44,248 bases of DNA, taken from contig JAJRWQ010000105.1 in NCBI GenBank assembly GCA_024276735.1, positions 1 through 44,248 on the forward strand. Reading direction: 5' to 3'. The notes beneath the pieces were generated by a model. It saw nothing but the letters and a program-made list of their open reading frames with translations, was not told the origin of the DNA and ran no database searches. How positions within the stretch are numbered: the first letter of the stretch is position 1; each line of letters starts with the position of its first letter. This stretch comes from Actinomycetes bacterium. GTDB lineage: Bacteria; Actinomycetota; Thermoleophilia; BMS3ABIN01. Shown here piece after piece: positions 7,300 to 15,313 of this stretch. A program made the position numbers and the translations under genes.

Positions 7300-8418
7300 T
7301 TACGAGGTGCGCTCCGCCTCCGCCATGTCGGTGAAGCGGTCCTTGAGCTTCTCCACCACCAGCGGCAGCGTGGTGTACTCCATGTCCTCCAGGGGCAGGC
7401 GCTCGGGCTCGAACGGGCCCATGCTGCGCATGTAGTCCGCCTGCTCCAGGGCGATCTGCCGGGCGCGGTCGAAACTGATGTCGCCCAGCATGTCACGCGG
7501 CCCGATGAGCTTGCCGTTGGCCAGCTGGAAGCCCAGCCCGATCACCCGCGGCGGGCCGTCGAAGCGCGACGGGGTGGCATCGTTCATGGAGCAGGGCATC
7601 AGCGGGCCGCAGTGGGAGCCGCGCATCCAGCCGAACACCAGGTGCGGCTTGGCAAAGGGCTCCAGCACCTCGCCCACCGCCGGCAGGCCGCTCTGGGAGC
7701 GCACGATCAGCACCGGGTCGTCCTTGCCTACGTAGCGGCCGGCCATCATGCTCAGGCGCTGCGTGGAGGTGACGGCGCAGACTTCGTCGGTGCCCTTGCG
7801 GAAGACGTGCTTGATCACGTAGCGGCTCTGGGCGCCGATGAAGATCAGCAGGTCGTAGAGCTCCTCGGGGCTGCTGAAGATGACCTTCTTGTGCTCGATC
7901 ACGTCGTGAACCTCGAGATCGAAGCCGTCGTGCATGTTGGGATCGATCACCAGGCCGGCGGTGTTGAAGGGGTCACAGAAGATCTTGTAGATGGGCAGGT
8001 TCCAGGCACCCGGTTCCGTCTTGTCGGCCAGGAAGACGAAGATCGGCTCGCTCTTGCGCTCCTCGAACTCCAGCTCGGCGACGCCGGGGCCGGCGCCCTT
8101 GATGTTGCCGGAGAAGGCGTCGGAGAGCAGGTCCTGGCCGGCGCCGTACATCTTCAGTTCCTTGGCCACGTCGGTGCAGGCGAGGAACACGTCCCACGCC
8201 AGCTTGTGAATCTCCTCGGAGTCCACGCCCTTGTCGTGGGTCATGATCAGCGCGATGTCGTCGCCGACGCCGTTCACCTGGCCGTCCACCAGGGTACCCG
8301 CGTCCACGGCGGCGGCGATCATCTCCTTTGCCTTGGCGGTCATGTCGGGGTGGATATCCGCGTGCCCCACGTAGCCGCCTACGTCGGCCTTGATCACGGA
8401 AAGGGTTATCTTGGACAT
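7300..8418 (-). CDS. Archaeal-type bifunctional fructose-1,6-bisphosphate aldolase/phosphatase
   Basis: MSKITLSVIKADVGGYVGHADIHPDM...GQVNGVGDDIALIMTHDKG...FGWMRGSHCGPLMPCSMNDATPSRFDGPPRV. Confidence 0.9.
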   Translation of the reverse strand: MSKITLSVIKADVGGYVGHADIHPDMTAKAKEMIAAAVDAGTLVDGQVNGVGDDIALIMTHDKGVDSEEIHKLAWDVFLACTDVAKELKMYGAGQDLLSDAFSGNIKGAGPGVAELEFEERKSEPIFVFLADKTEPGAWNLPIYKIFCDPFNTAGLVIDPNMHDGFDLEVHDVIEHKKVIFSSPEELYDLLIFIGAQSRYVIKHVFRKGTDEVCAVTSTQRLSMMAGRYVGKDDPVLIVRSQSGLPAVGEVLEPFAKPHLVFGWMRGSHCGPLMPCSMNDATPSRFDGPPRVIGLGFQLANGKLIGPRDMLGDISFDRARQIALEQADYMRSMGPFEPERLPLEDMEYTTLPLVVEKLKDRFTDMAEAERTS

Positions 8419-8649
8419 TGCTCGAGGACCTCCTGGTTAGCTTGAGGGTTGAAAAGACGAAAAAGGGAAAGCACCGTTTTTTACCTCGCTCTCACGCTCC
8501 TCTCCATCGCTAGCCTGCAGCCGTATGCCAGGCGCTCCCGACATGTTCCGCTCCGGTGCTCGCCGGGCGGGAAGCAGCGGGTCTCGGGATGAAAACCACC
8601 AAAACGCGGCTGGTATTCTATCACAAGCAGCAGGCGACGAAAACAAGTG

Positions 8650-9867
8650 TCAGCCGCCGGCGCGGTAGCGGACGCTTCCCCGCCGGATGACGCGCGACAG
8701 CGACAGGGAGAGCAGCACCGTGGCTGCCAGCACCAGGAAGGACAGGCCCAAGGGAGCGTCGGTCCCGGAGTAGCGCCAAAGCAGCGGCGCCAGGAGGCTG
8801 CCGCCGGCGATGCTCCCCCACTCGGCGAGGGAGCCGATGAAGCCGGAGACGGCTCCCCGCTCGCCCATGGTGGTGATGTCGCCCACCAGGGAGAAGAAGG
8901 AATTGAAGTAGGCCGGGGCGCCGGTGCCGCCGATGATGAAGCCGGCCATCACCGCGGTTCTCCCCGGGTGCAGGTAGATGGTCAGGGCCTCCAGGGCCAT
9001 GAAGACCAGGCCCGCCGCCATCACCAGGATGCGGGAGCCGCGGCGGTCGGACAGGCGGCCGAGAAAGGGGCTGGCGGCCGCGGCGGCGATGCCGCTGACC
9101 CCGAAGGCGACGGCGATATCGGTAGCGTCCCAGCCCAGGGCCTCGGCGGTGACGATCGGCGCCGCCGCCAGGAAGACCGCCAGGCTCATCATCTGTAGGA
9201 AATGGATGCCCGCCAGGGACATCGCCGGCGGGGTGATCACCACCGATAGCAGACGCTTTGCCCGCTCGAGCAGGGAAGCACCCGCCGCCACGGCCTTCCG
9301 GCGGGGAATGGCGGGGATCAGCAGGCTCAGCAGGAAGCAGCCTCCTCCCAGCGCCCCGCCGGCCCAGAAGGGCGCTTTCAGCGAGTAGGCCTGGTAGAGG
9401 ATCCCACCCAGCAGGGGGCCCACCACCACGCCGATGTTGATGGCGCTGCTGTTGATGCCGTGGGCCAGCCCCCGCAGGCGGGAAGGGGTACGGTCGTTGA
9501 CGTAGGACTGGAAGCCGACGATGAAGCCCGCCGAGGAGACCCCCTGCAGGAAGCGGAGCAGCACCATGGGCGCCGCCTCGGTGGTGAGGGCGAAGGCGGT
9601 GGTGGCCAGGGCGAACAGCAGCAGCGAGGAAGACATCACCAGCTTGCGGCCCACGCGGTCCGAGAGCACGCCCAGGGGAAACTGCGAGGAAACCCGGCCC
9701 AGGAAGAAGGAGCCCACCAGCAGGCCGATGACGAAGCCATCGAAGTGCAGCTGCTCGGCGTAGCGCGGCAGCAGCGGCACCATCATCATGAACCCGGTCA
9801 TGATCACCCCGTTCGCCAGCGAGAGAACGTAGATGCTCCAGTGGAGCTGTCTCGCCTGGGAGAGCAT
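8650..9867 (-). CDS. MFS transporter
   Basis: 12-TM pattern; GVLSDRVGRK and FLGRLSDRRGSR motifs. Confidence 0.88.
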   Translation of the reverse strand: MLSQARQLHWSIYVLSLANGVIMTGFMMMVPLLPRYAEQLHFDGFVIGLLVGSFFLGRVSSQFPLGVLSDRVGRKLVMSSSLLLFALATTAFALTTEAAPMVLLRFLQGVSSAGFIVGFQSYVNDRTPSRLRGLAHGINSSAINIGVVVGPLLGGILYQAYSLKAPFWAGGALGGGCFLLSLLIPAIPRRKAVAAGASLLERAKRLLSVVITPPAMSLAGIHFLQMMSLAVFLAAAPIVTAEALGWDATDIAVAFGVSGIAAAAASPFLGRLSDRRGSRILVMAAGLVFMALEALTIYLHPGRTAVMAGFIIGGTGAPAYFNSFFSLVGDITTMGERGAVSGFIGSLAEWGSIAGGSLLAPLLWRYSGTDAPLGLSFLVLAATVLLSLSLSRVIRRGSVRYRAGG

Positions 9868-9873
9868 GGGGGT

Positions 9874-11559
9874 TTACATGCGTTCGGGGGCTTTAACGCC
9901 CACCAGCGAAAGCGACCGGGCGATGACGTCGCGCGTGAGCGTGCAGAGTGAAAGCCTGAAGGCGGCCGTCTCCCCGCCGGCGCGCAGCACCGGGCAATTG
10001 TGGTAGAAGACGTGGAAATCGGCCGCCAGCGAGCGCATGTAGGTGGTGAGGCGATGCGGCTCCCGCGATGCGGCTGCCGCGGCTACCGCACCCGGGAAAC
10101 TCAGCAGCTGCAGCACCAGCTGCCGTTCCTCGGGCTCGAGGCTTCCCGGGGGCGCCGCCTCCACCGCCTCCGTCTCGCTGCCCGCGGCCTTTCTCAGGAT
10201 GCTGCAGATGCGGGCGTGGGCGTAATGTACGTAGTAGACCGGGTTTTCCTCCGAGCGCATCCTGGCCTTTTCCAGGTCCAGGTCCAGGGCGCTGTCGTGG
10301 CTGCGCTCCACCAGGAAGAAGCGGGCGGCATCGACGCCGATGGCATCGATCAGCTCGTCCAGCATCACCATCGTTCCCGCCCGCTTGGACATCTGCTTGC
10401 GCTCGCCGCGCTCGATCACGTTCACCAGCTGGCCGATGATGATCTCCAGCTTGTCCGGGTCCTCGTCCAGGGCGGCGAAGGCCGCCTTCATGCGGGCCAC
10501 GTACCCGTGGTGGTCGGCGCCCCAGATGTTGATGAGGCGGTCGTAGCCGCGGTCCAGCTTTTGGCGGTGGTAGGCGATGTCCGAGGCGAAATATGTGGGC
10601 TCGCCGCTGCTGCGGATCAGCACCCGGTCCTTATCGTCGCCGTGCCGGCTGGTGAGCATCCAGGTGGCGCCGTCCCTGTCGGTGACGTCGCCGCTGCGAC
10701 GCAGGGCGGCCAGCAGCGTCTCCAGGGCCTGGTCCCGGTAGAGGCTGGACTCGGAGAACCAGCGGTCGAAGTGCACCCGGAAGCGCCCCAGCGTGGCCTC
10801 GATCTCCGCCAGCATCAGCTCGCAGCCGCGCCGGCGCAGGAAGGACAGCGCCTGCTGTCCGTCGCCGCCGGTGAGGTCGTCGAGCAGCGCCTCCCCCTTT
10901 TCCCCGACGATCGTTGCCGCGATGCGGTCCAGGTAATCGCCGCGGTACCCGTCCTCGGGGAGCGGCAGCTCTTTCCCCAGCCGGCGGGCATAGGCCACCG
11001 CCAGGGAACGGGCGAAGAGATCCATCTGGGTGCCGTAGTCGTTGATGTAGAACTCGGTGTCCACGCGGTGGCCGGCAAAGGTGAGTATCCGTGCCAGCGA
11101 ATCGCCGTAGGCGGCGTAGCGCGCGTGACCCACGTGCAGGGGGCCGGTGGGATTGGCGCTCACGAACTCCAGCAGGATCGACAGCGGCGCCGGCGGCTCG
11201 CCGCGGCCGAAATCATCGCCGGCGGCCAGCGCCGCCAGGGCTGCCGCCCCCAGGGCCGCGTCGTCCAGGAAGAGGTTGATGAAGCCGGGGCCGGCGATCT
11301 CCAGGCGCCGGCAGTAGGTGGAGAGCCTTTCATCGGCTTCCAGGTCGGCCACCAGCTCCGCCGCCAGCTCCCGCGGCGGCCGCCCGGCCCTGCCGGCTGC
11401 CGCCAGGGCCAGGTTGAGCGAGAGATCGCCGTGCTGGCGCTGCGCCGGCCGTTCCAGCTCGATCTTCTCCGCCAGCTCGCCGGCTCCCCAGGAGCGTAGC
11501 CGCCCGGCGGCGGCGGCGCTCACCGCCTGCTTCACCTCGGAAAAGAGGTCAGCGCTCAC
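9874..11559 (-). CDS. argS: Arginyl-tRNA synthetase
   Basis: VSANPTGPLHVGHARYAAYGDSLARIL; KQMSKRAG; C-terminal ALERM-like VGVKAPERM. Confidence 0.95.
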   Translation of the reverse strand: MSADLFSEVKQAVSAAAAGRLRSWGAGELAEKIELERPAQRQHGDLSLNLALAAAGRAGRPPRELAAELVADLEADERLSTYCRRLEIAGPGFINLFLDDAALGAAALAALAAGDDFGRGEPPAPLSILLEFVSANPTGPLHVGHARYAAYGDSLARILTFAGHRVDTEFYINDYGTQMDLFARSLAVAYARRLGKELPLPEDGYRGDYLDRIAATIVGEKGEALLDDLTGGDGQQALSFLRRRGCELMLAEIEATLGRFRVHFDRWFSESSLYRDQALETLLAALRRSGDVTDRDGATWMLTSRHGDDKDRVLIRSSGEPTYFASDIAYHRQKLDRGYDRLINIWGADHHGYVARMKAAFAALDEDPDKLEIIIGQLVNVIERGERKQMSKRAGTMVMLDELIDAIGVDAARFFLVERSHDSALDLDLEKARMRSEENPVYYVHYAHARICSILRKAAGSETEAVEAAPPGSLEPEERQLVLQLLSFPGAVAAAAASREPHRLTTYMRSLAADFHVFYHNCPVLRAGGETAAFRLSLCTLTRDVIARSLSLVGVKAPERM

Positions 11560-11785
11560 CGCGGCCTCCCTCCCCCTCCCCTTGCAGGCGTCTTCTCAGG
11601 GTATCGATCTCCTGCCGGGCCTCCACCCCGGCGGCGGTGTCGACGGTGAGCTCCGCCTTGAGCCAGTCGCCCTCGCCGGCCCCCGCGGGCAGCAGCCGCC
11701 GTGGCAGCTCCAGCGTCTCACCTTCGACCAGCAGCACCGCGGTTTCACCCTCCAGGCGGTCGATGTAGGCCCTGAGCTGCTTCAA
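11549..11785 (-). CDS. DUF3006-type small protein
   Basis: YIDRLEGETAVLLVEGETLELPRRLLPAGAGEGDWLK. Confidence 0.7.
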   Translation of the reverse strand: MKQLRAYIDRLEGETAVLLVEGETLELPRRLLPAGAGEGDWLKAELTVDTAAGVEARQEIDTLRRRLQGEGEGGRGER

Positions 11786-12803
11786 CTCCCGCCCGCCGCG
11801 TCGTTGATCATGCTTTCCAGCGAGCTGATCTCCTCGGGAGTGCCGGCGGTGATCAGGACGTCGTTCTCCTCCAGCAGGGTGCCGGGATCAGGGTTGGTAT
11901 CGAAGGTGCCGCCTGGCTTGCGGATCGCCAGCACCGAGGTGCCGGTGCGCTGCCTGATCTGCAGTTCCTCGATGCTCTTGCCGATCACCGGCGAGCCGGC
12001 CGCCAGGCGAAACTGCTCGATGCGCAGCTCCAGCTCGCCGCCGCCGGTGACCACCTCCAGGTAGTCGCTGACCATGGGTTTCATCATCAGCGTGGCCATT
12101 TCGCGGCCGCCGATGGCATAGGGCGAGACCACCTTGTCGGCGCCGGCCTTTCCAGCTTGTTGCGCGTGTCTTCCGAGTTGGCACGGGCGACGATCTGGAT
12201 GTCGGGCGCCAGCACCCTGGCGGTGAGCGTCACGAACACGTTGTCGGCGTCGGTGTCGACGCAGGCCGCCAGGCCCCGGGCCTCGAGGATGCCGGCGCGC
12301 CTGAGGATCTCGTCGTCGGCGGCGTCACCCTTGAGGTGCAGGTAGCCGGCCTCGGCGCAGGCGGCGAGGCTCTCGTCGTGGTTGTCGATGACCACGAACT
12401 CTTCGCCGGCACGCGCGAACTCGCGCGCCACCTGGCTGCCCACGCGGCCGAAGCCGCAGATGATGTAGTGATCGGAAATGCTGGAGATCTTCTTCTTCAT
12501 GCTGCGCTCCCCCAGTATCTCGGCAAGGTAGCCGCCGATGAGAAAGTCGGCAACCGTCGTCAGTACGTAGAGCAGGGTACCCACGCCCACGACGATGATC
12601 AATACCGCCAGTATCCGTCCGCCCACGCTCGCGGGCATCTCTCCCATTCCCACGGTGGACAGCAGGTTGACCGTGGTCAGGAAGGCCAGCATCGGGTCCT
12701 GGCCCTCCAGGAGCACGAAGCCGACCGTTCCCGCGGCGGCCATGCCGGCGAGCATCAACACCAGCGCCAGTATACGCAAGGGAGACAGCCTGCGAAAGTT
12801 CAT
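11782..12803 (-). pseudogene. K+ channel with TrkA-N (RCK) and TrkA-C domains, split by an apparent single-base frameshift (ORFs 12087-12803 and 11782-12132)
   Basis: TM + STVGMGE pore + HYIICGFGRVG Rossmann fold runs out of frame after DTRNKLE; the adjacent frame continues VSPYAIGGREMATLM...TrkA-C. Confidence 0.8.
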
Positions 12804-12898
12804 ACGGGTAACCTGCGGAATGTAAGGCGGTCAAAGTCTATCCCATGACCGCGGCGTATTCAACGAGGCGACGCCGGGCCGGGGATCGGCGGCGGGCG

Positions 12899-13600
12899 TC
12901 AGAGGAAGGGAAGGTCGCCGGCGTGGCGTTCCTGCTCGTACATCCGTACCTCTTCGTTGCCGGGGTCGAAGATACTCTCGCGCACGCGCACCGCCATGTT
13001 ACGCCAGAGGCAGATGCCGTCGCGGAGGTACTTGCGTCGCTGCTCGGGGCTGCACTCGGAGCTGCAGTGGGCACAGAGGTCGTGCCCCGGAAGCTCCGGT
13101 TTCTCCCGGCTGGGCCGCTGCCCCTCGTCCAGCCGCCGGCTCACCTCCAGCAGCAGGTGCTGCACGTTGATCTGCGGCGAGATGGGGAACCGCACCGGCT
13201 CCGCGGGCTCGTCGTAGCTGAACGTGCCCCGCACCCAGTTGGACAGCTCCAGGGTGTTGTCGTAGGCCTGCTCCCTGACGGCGGCCACTACCACCTCGGG
13301 CTTCACCAGGCCGCTCTTGAGCAGCGTCAGCCCCAGGAACTCGTTCTCCCCCTTGAGCCCGGAAGCCAGTATCACCCGCCGCAGCTGCACCTCCGTCAGG
13401 TGGCCGCCCTTCACCAGCCGCGAGCCCAGCATGTGGTCCGAGCGGGGCACCGAAACGGCGTCCACCCGTCCATCGGTGAGATAGATGGCCGCCCTTTCCT
13501 GGTTGTCTTCCAGTTCCAGCACGCCGGTCTTCTCGTGGCTGGCGAGCAGCTGCAGTATCATGAACACGGAGAAGTGGCTGATCTTACCCCAGAGAACCAT
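12899..13600 (-). CDS. DUF4388/PATAN-like protein with Cys-rich C-terminus
   Basis: FSVFMILQLLASHEKTGVLELEDNQERAAIYLTDGRVDAV; CAHCSSEC...C. Confidence 0.75.
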   Translation of the reverse strand: MVLWGKISHFSVFMILQLLASHEKTGVLELEDNQERAAIYLTDGRVDAVSVPRSDHMLGSRLVKGGHLTEVQLRRVILASGLKGENEFLGLTLLKSGLVKPEVVVAAVREQAYDNTLELSNWVRGTFSYDEPAEPVRFPISPQINVQHLLLEVSRRLDEGQRPSREKPELPGHDLCAHCSSECSPEQRRKYLRDGICLWRNMAVRVRESIFDPGNEEVRMYEQERHAGDLPFL

Positions 13601-13700
13601 CTTACCTGCCGGTAGCGAAGAGGGAGTGTCCGTTAACGGTATCGGCACCGGTGAAAACCGGCTTGATTTTTCGCCGTGCATGCAACCAGGGAGGTGTACC

Positions 13701-14219
13701 ATGGAAACACTCGCGGCCATCGCCGCCAGGCGTTCCGTGCGCCGCTTTCAGCGGCAGGCGCCGTCGCCGGAGCAGCTCGAGACCGTCCTGGAGGCCGCCG
13801 TCCGCGCGCCGTCGGCGGGGAACGTGCAACCCTGGCACTTCTACGTCGTCCGCGGCCGGGCCGCCAGGGAAGCCCTCGCGGCTGCCGCTTCCCAGGAACA
13901 CGTGGCCCGCGCCCCGGTGGTGATTGTAGTCTGTGCCGACCCCGGTGCCGCGGCCGGGCGGTACGGGTCCCGCGGCCGGAAGCTCTACTGCATCCAGGAT
14001 ACCGCCGCCGCCGTGGAGAACATGCTGCTGGCAGCCGTGGACCTGGGGCTGGGCGGCTGCTGGGTGGGAGCGTTTTCAGAAAAGAAGGTGGCGCGGATCG
14101 TGGGGGCGCCCCGTGGCTTGCGCCCGGTGGTGCTGGTGACGCTGGGATACCCGGAGCGTACCGCCTCCCGGCGCACGTCGCGGCGGCCGCTTTCCCAGGT
14201 GGTGAGCTTCGTGGACTGA
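13701..14219 (+). CDS. Nitroreductase family protein
   Basis: RRSVRRFQRQAPSPEQLETVLEAAVRAPSAGNVQPWHFYVV. Confidence 0.9.
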   Translation: METLAAIAARRSVRRFQRQAPSPEQLETVLEAAVRAPSAGNVQPWHFYVVRGRAAREALAAAASQEHVARAPVVIVVCADPGAAAGRYGSRGRKLYCIQDTAAAVENMLLAAVDLGLGGCWVGAFSEKKVARIVGAPRGLRPVVLVTLGYPERTASRRTSRRPLSQVVSFVD

Positions 14220-14244
14220 GGGCGGCGGGCCGGGCCGCCGCGGG

Positions 14245-15162
14245 TCAGCCCCTCTCGTTGCTATGGGGCGACTCCGCCGAATCCAGGTCCACCTCGCCGG
14301 TGTAGACCTGGTTCTTGCCCAGCTTCTTGGCCTGGTACATGCGGGCGTCGGCGATGCGGATCAGCTTGTCGCCGGAGTCGGCGTCGCGGCCGAAGGACGC
14401 CAGCCCCACCGAGACGGTGATGTCGCGCCTGATGTTGGGGTCGGCGAGCGTCGAGCACCGCTCCTCGATGCTGGCCCGCAGCCTCTCGGCGACCTTCACG
14501 GCGGTTTCGAAGTCGCAGCCGAGGATGAGCGTGAATTCCTCGCCGCCGTAGCGGGAGGCGATGTCTTCGCCCCGGGCCTCGCGGGTGATCGTCTGGGCCA
14601 CCTTCCTCAGCACGTAGTCCCCTTCCTGGTGGCCGAACTCGTCGTTGTACTGCTTGAAGTCGTCGATGTCCAGGAAGAGTATCGTCAGCTCGGTGCCGTC
14701 GCTCCTGAGGTTGCTCACCTTGTTGAGCAGGTAGGTCTGGAAGAAGCCGTGCGTGTAGAGCGACGTCAGGTCGTCGGTGGTGGACTGACGCTTGAGCTTC
14801 AGTGTGTCCCGGTGTTCCGTGGTGTACAGGTAGTAGAAACCGGCGGCGAACAGCACCACGAACAGTGACTCGGTTACCTCGTAGACCATCTCCATCTGGA
14901 TGATCTTCAGCGCCCGGAAGACGCCGATTATCTCCGCCACGCCGAAGGTGATGGCCGAGAGGCTGAGGAACAGCCAGGAACGCTTGCGCACGTCGCGGGA
15001 GATGGTGGGCAGGATGCGCACCGCGAAGTAGAGGGCGATCATGGCCACCGTCAGGTTGAAGAACTCGACGAAGGCCTCGGCGGTCTCTTCCAGCGTTTCC
15101 TCCTCGGCGCCGCCGGCGGCCTCACCCAGCAGGTGGAACAGCGGTGACAGGTGCTCGATCAT
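14245..15162 (-). CDS. Membrane diguanylate cyclase (GGDEF/GGEEF)
   Basis: N-terminal TM helices; TDDLTSLYTHGFFQTYL...SRYGGEEFTLIL. Confidence 0.92.
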   Translation of the reverse strand: MIEHLSPLFHLLGEAAGGAEEETLEETAEAFVEFFNLTVAMIALYFAVRILPTISRDVRKRSWLFLSLSAITFGVAEIIGVFRALKIIQMEMVYEVTESLFVVLFAAGFYYLYTTEHRDTLKLKRQSTTDDLTSLYTHGFFQTYLLNKVSNLRSDGTELTILFLDIDDFKQYNDEFGHQEGDYVLRKVAQTITREARGEDIASRYGGEEFTLILGCDFETAVKVAERLRASIEERCSTLADPNIRRDITVSVGLASFGRDADSGDKLIRIADARMYQAKKLGKNQVYTGEVDLDSAESPHSNERG

Positions 15163-15313
15163 CGTGGCTCCTTCTCCGGCTCATGCCCGCAGCGGCTCCG
15201 GCCCGTGCCGGATCCAGGTGACAAGCAACCGCTGGCTGCAGGCGGTGACAACGACGTTTGAATCTTCGCTGCCAGCATCCCGCCTCCTGCAGGTCTCCTT
15301 GGCGTCCCCTGCC

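Noticed and set aside
6313-8445. 710-aa plus-strand ORF
   Set aside because: Runs antisense across both mutM and the FBP aldolase/phosphatase; no recognisable domain
10000-11499. 499-aa plus-strand ORF
   Set aside because: Antisense shadow of argS
14221-14244. GC-rich inverted repeat GGCGGC...GCCGCC between convergent genes
   Set aside because: Short arms and no T-tract; expected by chance in this composition
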